Made by a program: the position numbers and the translations under genes. Source: Vibrio sp. HDW18 (GTDB lineage Bacteria; Pseudomonadota; Gammaproteobacteria; Enterobacterales; Vibrionaceae). Taken from it: 64,000 bases of DNA. Below, in pieces: positions 54,296-64,000 of this stretch. Location: positions 1,488,001 to 1,552,000 of the forward strand of contig NZ_CP049913.1 of NCBI RefSeq assembly GCF_011306175.1, in the 5' to 3' direction. Each line of letters begins with the position of its first letter. Within the stretch, counting starts at the first letter, position 1. The notes beneath the pieces are model-generated. The model had not been told where the DNA came from, searched no databases, and was given only the letters and a program-made list of their open reading frames with translations.

Positions 54296-56926
54296 TTAAC
54301 CGGTATTGCGCATTCCTGCTGCAATACCAGCAATGGTCACCATCAACGCTTCTTCAAGTTCTACGCTCGGCTGCTCCGATTGGCGAGTTCGGTACAGCAA
54401 TTCCGCTTGCAGCATATTAAGTGGCTCGACATAGATATTACGTAGGCGAATCGATTCATGTCCCCAAGGATTACTTTGCATCAAGTTCTCATTGTTTTCG
54501 ACATTAAGCACCGTTTGGATATCTTTTTGCAGTTGGGCGCGCAATTTTTCACCCAGTGGGCGCAGTGCGGGATCGACTAAACGTTGATCATAATATTCAG
54601 CAATTTCAGGACTACACTTGGTGTAGACCATTTCAAGCATGCCAAGCCGAGTCGAGAAAAACGGCCACTCGCGACACATGGCTTCCAACAGTGCTTGATG
54701 TCCTTTATCGATCGAAAATTGGATCGCTTCGCCAGCGCCAAGCCAAGCGGGTAATACTAAGCGGTTTTGGCTCCAAGAGAAAATCCATGGAATGGCGCGC
54801 AGGCTCTCTACTCCACCATGCGGATTGCGTTTTGATGGGCGTGAGCCCAGTGGCAATTTACCCAGCTCTAATTCTGGGGTTGCCTGGCGGAAGTAAGGCA
54901 CAAAATCAGGCTCACCACGCACGACATGGCGATAGGCTTCACAAGAGACCTCTGACAACACATCCATCAGATCGCGCCACTCTTGCTTTGGTTCTGGTGG
55001 TGGCAATAAGTTGGCTTCTAAAATGGCGCTGGCATACATGTTGAAGCTGTTAACTGCAACCTCCGGTAGTCCAAGTTTGAAGCGGATCATCTCGCCTTGT
55101 TCGGTAACGCGGAGTCCGCCTTTTAGACTTTTTGGTGGCTGTGAAAGGAGTGCTGCATGGGCTGGCGCGCCTCCGCGACCAATGGTACCGCCGCGACCGT
55201 GGAATAAGGTAAGTTCAATACCGACTTCTTCGCTCACGTTAACCAGCGCTTCCATCGCACGGTACTGCGCCCAGCCCGCGGCCATGACCCCAGCATCTTT
55301 GGCGGAGTCTGAGTAACCAATCATCACCATTTGGTGGTTTTGAATAAAGCCACGGTACAGATCGATACTCATCAATTGACGGATCACCGATTCGGCATTG
55401 TTTAAATCCTCTAAGGTTTCAAACAGTGGACAGACATCCATACGGTAAGGACAACCGGCTTCTTGCAGTAGCAGGTGCACTGCCAGTACATCGGATGCGG
55501 TACGAGCCATCGAAATCACATAGGCACCAAACGCATCTTTTGATTGCAATGCAATGATCTTACAGGTGTCGATCACCTCTTTGACTGAGGCTGAAGGTTG
55601 CCAATCACGTGGCAGTAGTGGTCGTTTAGAATTGAGTTCGGTGGTTAGAAATGCGATTTTATCTTGCTCGCTCCACTGTTCGTAATCACCAATCCCAAGG
55701 TAACGAGTTAGTTCGGAAAGTACTTCGGCATGGCGTGAACTTTCTTGGCGAATATCAAGGCGTACTAGGTGCACACCGAAGGCTTTGATACGGCGCAAGG
55801 TATCAAGTAGTGAACCATCGGCGATCACGCCCATGCCACACTCATGCAGTGATTGGTAACAAGCGTAAAGTGGTTCCCACAATTGATCGACTGTTTGCAG
55901 CGGCGCTTTGACCGCCAGCTTTTGGCCGTTAACTTTGGCATCCAAGATGGTGATCGTTTCTTGCAGCAAGCTGCGTAAGTGCTTGAGAATCGCGCGGTAC
56001 GGTTCGTGCTCCTCGCCGGCTAAAGCGCGTACCGTATCATTGCACTTGGTCATTGAAAGCTCGCTGACCAGCTCATTGATATCGGTAAGATACAAATCGG
56101 CCGCTTTCCAGCGCGATAGCAACAGCACTTCCCGTGTGATGGTGTGAGTAACAAACGGGTTGCCATCACGGTCGCCGCCCATCCACGAGGAAAAATGCAC
56201 CGGACGAGCGTCAATCGGCAAGCCTTCACCTAAATGAGATTGCACCTGCTCATCCAGCTCACGTAAAAATTCAGGTACCGCGTGCCACAGTGAGCTTTCA
56301 ACTACCGCAAAGCCCCATTTGGCTTCATCGAGTGGAGTTGGGCGTTGCTGGCGGATCACATCTGAGTGCCAGCTTTGTGCAATCAATTGCTCCAAACGCC
56401 GTTCGGTATTATGGCGCTCTTTTGACGAGAGTTCGCTCAGTTCGAGCTTGGACAAACATTCATTGATTTTGACCAATTTATTGATCATGGTGCGGCGAGT
56501 GATTTCGGTCGGATGAGCGGTTAACACCAACTCAATATTCAGATCACGAATGGCTTGCGCAGTATCGAACTGGCTGACCGATTTTTGCGCCAGTTTTGCG
56601 AATAAATTGCTGAGGGAATCCAGTCCATTAACATGGCTCTCGCAGTGGCGAGAGAGGGTGTGGTACTGCTCAGCGATATTGGTCAGGTTCAGAAATTGGT
56701 TAAACGCACGAGCGACCGGAGTCAACTGATGATTGGGGAGATGTTTGATCTCTTCAATCAGCAGTTCACGGTCCGCTTGATTGCCTGCTCTGGCGGATTT
56801 AGAAAGTTTTCGGATGGTTTCCACTTTTTCTAAAATAACGTCGCCATCGGCGGCTTGGATTGTCTGGCCGAGTAATCTACCCAACATGCTTACGTTACTT
56901 TTAAGCGCAGCGTATTTTTCGTTCAT
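54296..56926 (-). CDS. ppc: Phosphoenolpyruvate carboxylase
   Basis: Encodes 876 residues from ATG 56926 ([20 protein letters not shown]), chosen because AGGATGACA fits as ribosome site; a second in-frame ATG six bases upstream overlaps that site. Catalytic motifs [13 protein letters not shown] (His), [14 protein letters not shown] and [14 protein letters not shown], with the C-terminal MRNTG. Replenishes oxaloacetate from PEP and bicarbonate. Confidence 0.98.
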   Translation of the reverse strand: MNEKYAALKSNVSMLGRLLGQTIQAADGDVILEKVETIRKLSKSARAGNQADRELLIEEIKHLPNHQLTPVARAFNQFLNLTNIAEQYHTLSRHCESHVNGLDSLSNLFAKLAQKSVSQFDTAQAIRDLNIELVLTAHPTEITRRTMINKLVKINECLSKLELSELSSKERHNTERRLEQLIAQSWHSDVIRQQRPTPLDEAKWGFAVVESSLWHAVPEFLRELDEQVQSHLGEGLPIDARPVHFSSWMGGDRDGNPFVTHTITREVLLLSRWKAADLYLTDINELVSELSMTKCNDTVRALAGEEHEPYRAILKHLRSLLQETITILDAKVNGQKLAVKAPLQTVDQLWEPLYACYQSLHECGMGVIADGSLLDTLRRIKAFGVHLVRLDIRQESSRHAEVLSELTRYLGIGDYEQWSEQDKIAFLTTELNSKRPLLPRDWQPSASVKEVIDTCKIIALQSKDAFGAYVISMARTASDVLAVHLLLQEAGCPYRMDVCPLFETLEDLNNAESVIRQLMSIDLYRGFIQNHQMVMIGYSDSAKDAGVMAAGWAQYRAMEALVNVSEEVGIELTLFHGRGGTIGRGGAPAHAALLSQPPKSLKGGLRVTEQGEMIRFKLGLPEVAVNSFNMYASAILEANLLPPPEPKQEWRDLMDVLSEVSCEAYRHVVRGEPDFVPYFRQATPELELGKLPLGSRPSKRNPHGGVESLRAIPWIFSWSQNRLVLPAWLGAGEAIQFSIDKGHQALLEAMCREWPFFSTRLGMLEMVYTKCSPEIAEYYDQRLVDPALRPLGEKLRAQLQKDIQTVLNVENNENLMQSNPWGHESIRLRNIYVEPLNMLQAELLYRTRQSEQPSVELEEALMVTIAGIAAGMRNTG

Positions 56927-57131
56927 TGTCATCCTGCCTTGAAAAAAAATTACATCCAGTATTAGTCCAGTTAATTACACAATCTTGGCCGTTTTGTCCA
57001 GTAAGCTAGCGATTAAGGCTAAAATTTGGTTTATTAATCGGCGCTTTTGTGTGGCGCTTGTTTAACTAACTGGACTAATTTGTTGAAAACTTCTTACAAA
57101 AAGCCTGAGGATTGCGCTAGCAGTGATCGAT

Positions 57132-58268
57132 TTAGAAACAATATTTCAGCATTGCGCGTGACAGGATATTGAGCGTCGGTTCAATAAATTCAAAGGCTAA
57201 AAATTCATCGGGTTGATGCGCTTGATCAATCGAGCCTGGGCCGAGCACTAAGGTTGGGCAAACCTGTTGTAAGAACGGTGCTTCGGTACAGTAATTGACG
57301 GTTTGTGCGGTTTGTCCACACAGTTCGCTCATGCTGGTAATAAAGGGTTGCTCCGCGGGGCACTCATAGCCCGGGATCGGTTCATGCAGGGGTACCAGCT
57401 CAATCCGCCCGGGCCATTTTTGTTGCACTTCACCCAGAGCTTCGCGCATCAGGTTATCTAAACCCTCTAAGCTCATCCCAGGTAGCGGGCGCACGTCATA
57501 ATGCAATTCGCAGCAGCCACAAATCCGGTTTGGGCTATCGCCGCCGTCGATATGGCCAAGGTTGAGCGTTGGGGTAGGAATTTCAAATCCAGGATGCTGA
57601 TAGGTTTTGATTAAGCGGTCACGTAGCTGCATCAGCGCAAACAGCACTTCATGCATAATTTCAATCGCATTAACCCCTAATGCGGGATTGGATGAGTGGC
57701 CAGATTTACCGGTAACTCGGATCGCATTGGCAACATGGCCTTTATGGGCGCGAATGGGCACTAGGCTGGTTGGCTCACCGATAATGCAGTAATCGGGCTT
57801 AAATGGTGTGCTGGCGGTAAAGTGACGTGCGCCGAGCATGGTGGTTTCTTCATCACAAGTGGCAAGAATATACAGTGGTTTGCTCTGTTTGCTCCAATCA
57901 ACTTTTTTCACTGCTTCATAGATAAAGGCAAAAAAGCCTTTCATATCGGCGGTACCCAATCCATAAAAGCGATTATTGGCTTGAGTCAGCGCATGTGGGT
58001 TGTAATTCCAACGCCCTTGATCAAATGGCACCGTATCACTGTGTCCGGCTAACAGTAAGCCGCCTTCGCCACTGCCTAACTGGGCGATCAAATTCTGCTT
58101 ATGCTCTGCCACTTGCTCAATGTGGATGGTAAAGCCGAGTGCACTTAGCCACTCTGCTAATTTTGCGATCACCTGCTCATTGCCTTGATCCCAGCGTGTA
58201 TCGGTTGAACTGATCGAAGAAGTTGAAATCAGGCCTTCATAGACCTCAAGGAAACTGGGTAACGGCAT
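57132..58268 (-). CDS. argE: Acetylornithine deacetylase ArgE
   Basis: Encodes 378 residues, M20 metallopeptidase family. Metal-site text [45 protein letters not shown] and [11 protein letters not shown]. Removes acetate from N-acetylornithine to give ornithine. Divergent from argCBGH with two ARG-box-like sites between. Confidence 0.97.
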   Translation of the reverse strand: MPLPSFLEVYEGLISTSSISSTDTRWDQGNEQVIAKLAEWLSALGFTIHIEQVAEHKQNLIAQLGSGEGGLLLAGHSDTVPFDQGRWNYNPHALTQANNRFYGLGTADMKGFFAFIYEAVKKVDWSKQSKPLYILATCDEETTMLGARHFTASTPFKPDYCIIGEPTSLVPIRAHKGHVANAIRVTGKSGHSSNPALGVNAIEIMHEVLFALMQLRDRLIKTYQHPGFEIPTPTLNLGHIDGGDSPNRICGCCELHYDVRPLPGMSLEGLDNLMREALGEVQQKWPGRIELVPLHEPIPGYECPAEQPFITSMSELCGQTAQTVNYCTEAPFLQQVCPTLVLGPGSIDQAHQPDEFLAFEFIEPTLNILSRAMLKYCF

Positions 58269-58334
58269 TTTATCTTTACTCCTACTATTGACAGGGGGAC
58301 AGCGAAACGGTAAAACACATATTAAATCACTTTG

Positions 58335-58352
58335 TGTGAATAAAAAATCAAT
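58335..58352. promoter_or_regulatory. ARG box-like operator 1
   Basis: TGTGAATAAAAAATCAAT resembles the ArgR half-site pair (TGAAT, AT-rich centre, ATTCA) between argE and argC. Confidence 0.55.
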
Positions 58353-58370
58353 TAATCGTAGTTTTTAAAG

Positions 58371-58386
58371 ATGAATAATCAGCATG
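58371..58386. promoter_or_regulatory. ARG box-like operator 2
   Basis: ATGAATAATCAGCATG carries one good TGAATAAT half and one degenerate half, about 35 bases from operator 1. ArgR sites normally come in tandem pairs. Confidence 0.45.
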
Positions 58387-58423
58387 AGCTGCTATCTTTC
58401 ATCACGAATATGGATGTTTTCTG

Positions 58424-59425
58424 ATGTTAAAAACCACCATCATTGGCGCAAGTGGTTATACCGGAGCAGAATTGGCTGTGATGGTGCACAAACACCCACA
58501 ACTCACGCTAGCAGGTTTATATGTTTCCGCCAACAGTGTTGATGCGGGAAAATCGTTAGCGGCTGTGCATGGTCGGGTGGCAGGCATTATCGATATGCCA
58601 GTGCAGGCATTAACCGATGTTGCGGCTGTGGCGGCCAACAGTGATGTGGTTTTTTTAGCCACCGCACACGAAGTGAGCCACGATCTCGCGCCGCAATTTT
58701 TAGCGCAAGGTTGCCAAGTCTTCGATCTCTCTGGTGCATTTCGGGTGCAGAGTGAGGATTTTTATCCGACTTTTTATGGCTTTACTCATCAACATCTCGA
58801 CTGGTTAGAGCAAGCGGTGTACGGCTTGGCAGAGTGGAACGCAGAGGCGATCAAAACCAGCCCAATTATTGCAGTCGCGGGGTGCTATCCCACCGCATCA
58901 CAACTAGCGATTAAACCGTTGCTCGTCGCCGGTTTACTCGATACCACTCAATGGCCAGTGATTAATGCGGTGAGCGGTGTTTCTGGCGCTGGACGCAAAG
59001 CCAGTATGAGCAACAGCTTTTGTGAAGTGAGCCTGCAGCCTTATGGGGTGTTTAACCATCGCCATCAACCAGAAATTGCCACTCATCTTGGTTGTGAGGT
59101 GATTTTTACCCCACATCTTGGCAATTTTAAGCGTGGCATTTTAGCCACCATTACCATGAAACTGGCGGCAGGAGTGAGCGAACAACAAGTGGCACAAGCC
59201 TTTGCCAATGCCTATCACGATCAACCATTGGTGCGTTTCCCAACCGGTTTACCTCGGGTGCAAGATGTCGAATTCACCCCATTTTGCGATTTGGGTTGGA
59301 AAGTGCAGGGACGTCATATCATTGTGGTTTCTGCGATCGACAATTTATTGAAAGGTGCATCCAGTCAAGCGATGCAGTGTTTAAATATTCACTACGGTTT
59401 CGACCCATTAACCGCATTGGTATAA
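58424..59425 (+). CDS. argC: N-acetyl-gamma-glutamyl-phosphate reductase ArgC
   Basis: Encodes 333 residues. N-terminal nucleotide-binding text [18 protein letters not shown] and the catalytic cysteine in [20 protein letters not shown]-dependent third step of arginine synthesis. Ten bases separate it from argB. Confidence 0.98.
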   Translation: MLKTTIIGASGYTGAELAVMVHKHPQLTLAGLYVSANSVDAGKSLAAVHGRVAGIIDMPVQALTDVAAVAANSDVVFLATAHEVSHDLAPQFLAQGCQVFDLSGAFRVQSEDFYPTFYGFTHQHLDWLEQAVYGLAEWNAEAIKTSPIIAVAGCYPTASQLAIKPLLVAGLLDTTQWPVINAVSGVSGAGRKASMSNSFCEVSLQPYGVFNHRHQPEIATHLGCEVIFTPHLGNFKRGILATITMKLAAGVSEQQVAQAFANAYHDQPLVRFPTGLPRVQDVEFTPFCDLGWKVQGRHIIVVSAIDNLLKGASSQAMQCLNIHYGFDPLTALV

Positions 59426-59434
59426 GGATTTACT

Positions 59435-60223
59435 ATGACAACTCTCAAGCTCAGTCCTTTAGTGATTAAGTTAGGTGGTGCCGCGCTCGATTGTACCGAG
59501 ACATTGAGCAAATTGTTTGCCGCGATAGCGCAATATCAGCAGCAAGCGCAGCGCGGTATTGTCATCGTGCATGGTGGCGGTTATTTGGTGGATGATTTGC
59601 TGGCCAAGTTGCAGCTCAAATCGGTTAAGAAAGAGGGTTTGCGTGTTACCCCCTATGAGCAAATCCCGATCATTACTGGTGCGCTAGCGGGAACGGCCAA
59701 TAAAATGTTGCAAGGCCAAGCGATTAAAAATGACATAAATGCGGTAGGGCTATCGCTGGCCGATGGTGGCTTGTGTCAGGTCGACGAATTGGACCCTCAA
59801 TTGGGCGCTGTCGGTAAAGCCACCCCAGGTGATTCCACTTTACTGCAAGCGATTTTAGCTGTCGGTGCGATGCCGATCATTAGTTCGATTGGCCTTACAG
59901 CACAAGGGCAGATGATGAATGTGAATGCTGACCAAGCGGCATTGGCGGTTGCCGGCGCTTTAGATGCGGAACTGGTACTGCTGTCGGATGTCAGTGGTGT
60001 GCTTGATGGTAAAGGCCGTTTGATCAAGACATTAGATAGCAAACAAGCGGATGCTCTGATCGCCGGCAAAGTGATTACCGATGGCATGATTGTCAAAGTT
60101 AAAGCAGCGCTGCAAGCGGCACAAGATTTAGGGCGTCCGATAGAAGTGGCGACCTGGCGTTACCCAGAGAAGCTCGCCAAGCTATTTGGTGGTGAAAGTA
60201 TTGGCACCCGTTTTCTTCCTTAA
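59435..60223 (+). CDS. argB: N-acetylglutamate kinase ArgB
   Basis: Encodes 262 residues, amino acid kinase family: [60 protein letters not shown] and [16 protein letters not shown]. Second step of arginine synthesis. Lacks the long N-terminal helix of arginine-inhibited types, as in enteric ArgB. Confidence 0.98.
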   Translation: MTTLKLSPLVIKLGGAALDCTETLSKLFAAIAQYQQQAQRGIVIVHGGGYLVDDLLAKLQLKSVKKEGLRVTPYEQIPIITGALAGTANKMLQGQAIKNDINAVGLSLADGGLCQVDELDPQLGAVGKATPGDSTLLQAILAVGAMPIISSIGLTAQGQMMNVNADQAALAVAGALDAELVLLSDVSGVLDGKGRLIKTLDSKQADALIAGKVITDGMIVKVKAALQAAQDLGRPIEVATWRYPEKLAKLFGGESIGTRFLP

Positions 60224-60298
60224 CCTATTAAGTCACTAATTTGATGCAACCTGAGCACTGAACGCTTAGCGCAGAGTCAGGAATATGGAGATAAATCA

Positions 60299-61513
60299 AT
60301 GAGTAAAGTTCAAGTTAAAAAAGTGGTGGTGGCCTATTCCGGCGGTCTGGATACCTCGGTGATCATTCCTTGGTTGAAAGAGAATTATGACTGTGAGGTA
60401 GTGGCGTTTGTGGCCGATGTCGGTCAAGGCGATGAAGAGCTGAAAGGCGTGGAAGCTAAAGCGCTTTCTTCCGGTGCTTCAGAATGCTACATCGTTGATC
60501 TAAAAGAAGAGTTTGTTAAGCACTACATCTACCCAACCCTAAAAACTGGCGCGTACTACGAAGGAAAATACCTACTGGGTACTTCAATGGCGCGCCCGGT
60601 GATTGCGAAAGCCCAAGTTGAAATTGCGCGTAAAGTGGGAGCGGATGCTCTGGCGCATGGTTGTACCGGTAAAGGTAATGATCAAGTGCGCTTTGAAGGT
60701 ACCTTTGCTGCGCTTGCACCAGATCTGCATGTGATTGCGCCGTGGCGTGAGTGGGATCTGCGTAGCCGTGAAGCGTGTCTGGATTACCTTGCCGCACGTA
60801 ACATTCCTTGTGCCGCTTCGCTGACCAAAATTTATTCGCGTGATGCTAACGCATGGCACGTATCGACCGAAGGTGGCGTGCTAGAAAGTACTTGGAATGC
60901 ACCGAATGAAGATTGCTGGGTGTGGACGGTTGATCCTGAGCAAGCACCGAATGAGGCAGAATATGTCACCCTGCAAGTGGCGCACGGTGAAGTGGTAGCG
61001 GTGGATGGCGAAGCCATGACGCCCTATAACGCACTACGCTACCTCAATCAAAAAGGGGCAAAACATGGGGTCGGTCGGATCGATATCGTAGAAAACCGTC
61101 TGGTCGGCATGAAATCGCGCGGCTGTTACGAAACCCCGGGCGGCACCATCATGATGGAAGCGCTGCGTGCGGTTGAGCAGTTAGTGCTGGATAAAACCGC
61201 GTTTGAGTTTCGTGAAGAGCTGGGCATTAAAGCTTCGCATCTGGTTTACGATGGCCGCTGGTTTACTCCACTGCGTCAAGCGGTATTTGCCGCTGCCGAT
61301 GAACTGGCCAAAGAGGTCAACGGTGAAGTGGTGATCAAACTCTACAAAGGCCAAGCGGTCGCAACCCAGAAACGTTCGGCCAATAGTCTCTACTCGGAAG
61401 ATTTTGCGACTTTTGGTGCTGATGAAGTGTACGACCAAAGCCACGCTGGCGGCTTTATTCGCCTCTACTCGTTGTCGAGCCGGATCCGTGCGCTGAATAA
61501 ACACCATCAGTGA
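60299..61513 (+). CDS. argG: Argininosuccinate synthase ArgG
   Basis: Encodes 404 residues. ATP pyrophosphatase motif [20 protein letters not shown], with [15 protein letters not shown] and [12 protein letters not shown]. Joins citrulline and aspartate. Seventy-five bases after argB. Confidence 0.98.
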   Translation: MSKVQVKKVVVAYSGGLDTSVIIPWLKENYDCEVVAFVADVGQGDEELKGVEAKALSSGASECYIVDLKEEFVKHYIYPTLKTGAYYEGKYLLGTSMARPVIAKAQVEIARKVGADALAHGCTGKGNDQVRFEGTFAALAPDLHVIAPWREWDLRSREACLDYLAARNIPCAASLTKIYSRDANAWHVSTEGGVLESTWNAPNEDCWVWTVDPEQAPNEAEYVTLQVAHGEVVAVDGEAMTPYNALRYLNQKGAKHGVGRIDIVENRLVGMKSRGCYETPGGTIMMEALRAVEQLVLDKTAFEFREELGIKASHLVYDGRWFTPLRQAVFAAADELAKEVNGEVVIKLYKGQAVATQKRSANSLYSEDFATFGADEVYDQSHAGGFIRLYSLSSRIRALNKHHQ

Positions 61514-61620
61514 TCCGTCGCGTTATCGATTTTTAGAATAAGGATCGCTGTGCGATCCTTATTTTTCAGTTATCACATCCTCAACTGTGGTGGCAGTCAG
61601 AGGCAAGTAGGAGATGTAGC

Positions 61621-62955
61621 ATGGCATTATGGGGTGGAAGATTTACCCAAGCGGCAGACAGTCGGTTTAAAACCTTTAATGATTCACTGCGCTTTGATTA
61701 TCGCTTGGCCGAGCAAGATATTGTTGGCTCGATTGCTTGGTCAAAAGCTTTGCTGTCAGTCAATGTCTTAACCGGGCTTGAGCAACAGCAGTTAGAGCAG
61801 GCGTTAAACCAATTGCTGCAATCGGTTCAGCAAGATCCTGAGCAAATTTTAGCCTCGGATGCGGAAGATATTCACTCTTGGGTCGAGCAGCAACTGATTG
61901 AGCAAGTTGGTGATCTGGGTAAGAAACTGCACACTGGCCGTTCGCGTAATGATCAAGTGGCAACCGATCTTAAATTGTGGTGCCGCGATCAAAGCGTTCA
62001 TCTTCTGTTGGCGCTTAAAGCACTACAGCAACAGTTAGTTGCGGTAGCGGCTGCGCACCAAGCGACGGTGCTGCCGGGCTATACCCATTTGCAACGCGCA
62101 CAGCCCGTCACCTTCGCCCACTGGTGCTTAGCTTATTTAGAAATGTTTGAGCGGGATGAATCACGCTTAGCTGACGCATTGACGCGGCTAAATACTTCAC
62201 CACTTGGCTCAGGAGCCTTAGCGGGCACCGCTTACCCAATTGATCGGGAAGTGTTGGCGGCGGATCTTGGTTTTCTTCGTGCGACACGTAATTCACTGGA
62301 TGCCGTTTCTGATCGCGATCATGTACTGGAACTGATCTCTGTGGCATCCATTTCAATGCTGCATTTGTCGCGTCTGGCGGAAGATATGATCTTTTATACC
62401 ACTGGCGAAGCAGGTTTTATTGAATTGGCGGATACGGTGACATCGGGATCATCTTTGATGCCGCAAAAGAAAAATCCGGATGCGTTGGAGTTGATCCGTG
62501 GCAAAACCGGCCGTGTCTATGGCGCGTTGGCTGGGATGATGATGACGGTGAAAGCCTTGCCACTGGCCTACAACAAAGACATGCAGGAAGACAAAGAAGG
62601 GCTGTTTGATGCGCTTGATACTTGGTTTGATTGCTTGCAAATGGCTGGACTCTGTTTTGATGGGATTAAAGTCAACGCCGCGCGTACTCTCGAAGCGGCC
62701 AAGCAAGGTTATTCGAACGCAACCGAGCTGGCTGATTATTTAGTCGCAAAAGGTGTGCCATTTCGTGAAGCGCATCATATTGTTGGGGTGGTGGTGGTAG
62801 CGGCGATTAAACAAGGCGTGGCGCTGGAAGAGTTTGAACTGAGCGAACTACGGCAGTTTTCGCCGTTGATTGAGCAAGATGTTTACTCGATTTTGACCAT
62901 CGACTCTTGTTTACACAAGCGCTGTGCTCTCGGGGAGTGGCTCCCCAGCAAGTAA
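61621..62955 (+). CDS. argH: Argininosuccinate lyase ArgH, C-terminus altered by frameshift
   Basis: Encodes 444 residues; the family usually has about 457-460. All core motifs are present: [55 protein letters not shown] and the signature [19 protein letters not shown]. After CALG the frame shifts: the sequence reads EWLPSK and stops. Adding one G to the G4 run at 62932-62935 restores [20 protein letters not shown] plus Glu, ending at 62999, for 459 residues. So the last 21 residues are replaced by six. The tail is part of the last helical domain; whether activity survives is uncertain. Sequencing error is also possible. Confidence 0.95.
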   Translation: MALWGGRFTQAADSRFKTFNDSLRFDYRLAEQDIVGSIAWSKALLSVNVLTGLEQQQLEQALNQLLQSVQQDPEQILASDAEDIHSWVEQQLIEQVGDLGKKLHTGRSRNDQVATDLKLWCRDQSVHLLLALKALQQQLVAVAAAHQATVLPGYTHLQRAQPVTFAHWCLAYLEMFERDESRLADALTRLNTSPLGSGALAGTAYPIDREVLAADLGFLRATRNSLDAVSDRDHVLELISVASISMLHLSRLAEDMIFYTTGEAGFIELADTVTSGSSLMPQKKNPDALELIRGKTGRVYGALAGMMMTVKALPLAYNKDMQEDKEGLFDALDTWFDCLQMAGLCFDGIKVNAARTLEAAKQGYSNATELADYLVAKGVPFREAHHIVGVVVVAAIKQGVALEEFELSELRQFSPLIEQDVYSILTIDSCLHKRCALGEWLPSK

Positions 62956-63129
62956 CTTATGCCTTGCAACAGGCGCAAGCTCGGGTAAAAGCTGAATAAA
63001 TTGGGTGAGTGGTCAGGCAGGATCCTTGCGAGCTAAAAAAGATCGTAAAAAGATCATTTTTAATGAACCTTTGTCCTAAAGCTCAGTCTATAGCTGTACC
63101 ACTGCTTTTTCTTAGAAGACTCTAAGAAG

Positions 63130-63168
63130 GCCCTAAACCTGTACTAGATTTAGGGCTTTTTTCTTTTC
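63130..63168 (+). terminator. Terminator of the argCBGH operon
   Basis: GCCCTAAA, loop, TTTAGGGC followed by TTTTTTCTTTT, about 130 bases after the argH region. Confidence 0.88.
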
Positions 63169-63196
63169 TGCACAGCAGAAGAGTGATGCGCTCGAT

Positions 63197-63451
63197 TTAA
63201 TCCTTTTTGGCTTGCCGTTTACGCCAAGGCAAGATCACATACCTGAGCCATAGATGCAGAAATAGCAGGCCATTGAAAGCAAAACCCGCCAAGATCAGAC
63301 TGATCGACTCGATGCTGGTGGGCTCCTGTTTAAAGCCCCAAAACCAAATGATCCACACCACCACGGACAACACCGTGAGTTGATCGATACAGCGCTGGCA
63401 GCGGCCGATTTTTTTCCAAAACCAATGTTCGCTGCACTCTCCACAAGCCAT
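63197..63451 (-). CDS. DUF3624 family small membrane protein
   Basis: Encodes 84 residues from ATG 63451 (MACGECSEHWFWKKIGRCQR) after AAAGGAG; the longer frame from 63511 is unlikely. Four N-terminal cysteines in CxxC-type pairs suggest metal binding; two membrane helices follow; basic C-terminus WRKRQAKKD. Function unknown; common in vibrios. Confidence 0.82.
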   Translation of the reverse strand: MACGECSEHWFWKKIGRCQRCIDQLTVLSVVVWIIWFWGFKQEPTSIESISLILAGFAFNGLLFLHLWLRYVILPWRKRQAKKD

Positions 63452-63593
63452 GGCTACTCCTTTCGTTGCAAGTGATCCATCAACAATCGGGTTCCGATTG
63501 CTAAGGTTCACCAGTATAGCCGAGTATTGAGGGATGGCTTAAGTGATCTTGATCGCCAGTGACAGTTAGCGGCTAACGGTTTTCACAACCGCA

Positions 63594-63620
63594 AAAAAGC
63601 CCAACTTGCTGGTTGGGCTT
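63594..63620 (-). terminator. Terminator after the flavoprotein gene
   Basis: On the minus strand AAGCCCAACC, AGCAA, GTTGGGCTT then TTTTGCGG. About 50 bases after the stop of the gene at the window edge. Confidence 0.8.
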
Positions 63621-63667
63621 GGTCTGATGGGAGAGGTGCTTGAGCCCTCGACTACCATAGGTGCTGA

Positions 63668-64000
63668 TTAACAGCCCGGGCCACAATCCAAACAGTGTTG
63701 GATCATCTCTGGGCCTAAGTGCAGCTTAGCGTTGAGATCGCGCAGTGCAGTGCGCACCCCTTCTTCAATCACCGGATGGTAGAAAGGCATATCCAGCATC
63801 TGTGAAATAGTCATCTGGTTTTGGTGCGCCCAAGCCAGTAGGTGGGCTAAATGCTCGGCATTAGGTCCCATCATCTCCGCGCCAAGGAAACGACCTGTGC
63901 CTTGCTCGCCATACACATGCAGCAAGCCTTTGTTGCGTAGCATCACGCGTGAACGACCTTGGTTTTCAAACGACACTTCACCCACCGCAAAGCAGCCACA
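63668..64000 (-). CDS. Pyridine nucleotide-disulfide oxidoreductase, Lpd-like, partial
   Basis: Only the C-terminal about 110 residues are in the window; the gene runs past base 64000. Text [20 protein letters not shown] and [20 protein letters not shown] is the dimerisation domain of the dihydrolipoamide dehydrogenase/mercuric reductase family, with the HP pair of the active-site base. The C-terminus CLDCGPGC is unusually Cys-rich. It is probably the stand-alone Lpd-like protein of V. cholerae near oxyR; not the pyruvate dehydrogenase subunit. Confidence 0.85.
   Translation of the reverse strand, partial: CGCFAVGEVSFENQGRSRVMLRNKGLLHVYGEQGTGRFLGAEMMGPNAEHLAHLLAWAHQNQMTISQMLDMPFYHPVIEEGVRTALRDLNAKLHLGPEMIQHCLDCGPGC

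Overview
The window comes from the large chromosome of a Vibrio of the V. cholerae clade. The right half (about 32.3-64 kb) is conserved backbone: hslVU-menA-rraA, tpiA, groESL, efp with both of its modification enzymes, frdABCD, secB-gpsA-cysE, the virulence and quorum-sensing regulator aphA, ppc and the arg cluster. AphA matches the V. cholerae protein closely as I remember it. The exact species cannot be fixed by eye.

The left half (1 to about 32.2 kb) is an accessory island joined directly to the 5' side of hslV. It is visibly AT-rich, has many TTG/GTG starts and AGA/ATA codons, and is typical of acquired DNA. Bases 1-13,498 hold one tightly overlapping plus-strand operon for a type III secretion system (T3SS): sctL-like, sctC, sctW, sctV, an InvB/Spa15-type chaperone, sctN, sctO, sctP, sctQ, sctR, sctS, sctT, three small genes including an acyl carrier protein, sctU, and an unrecognised basic protein. 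The order sctC-W-V-chaperone-N-O-P-Q-R-S-T-U is that of Salmonella SPI-1 and Shigella mxi-spa. It differs from the T3SS1 and T3SS2 loci usual in Vibrio. Needle, inner-ring and translocon genes are absent and presumably lie upstream of base 1. sctO is split by an A8 tract, and sctQ has an internal start for a short product, two expression devices known from the Shigella/Salmonella homologues.

Next come an OmpA-like porin containing a G9 tract, a lipoprotein with six Ig-like repeats, an intact IS66 element with an 8-bp target duplication, a broken acfC-like gene, an ECF sigma/anti-sigma pair and a chemoreceptor.

From 23.5 to 31.0 kb, minus-strand genes look like a T3SS effector arsenal: a polyproline protein with a WH2-like end, a possible CNF-type Cys-His deamidase, an unrecognised protein, a protein that reads as a eukaryotic-type RhoGAP domain, a GHSKG serine lipase, and a possible ADP-ribosyltransferase-like protein. 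Several point to Rho GTPases and actin. ERIC repeats and IS66 debris are scattered among them. The island ends with a secreted protein just before an intact sigma-32-type promoter of hslVU.

In the backbone the notable oddity is argH: one G missing from a short G run replaces the last 21 residues with six.
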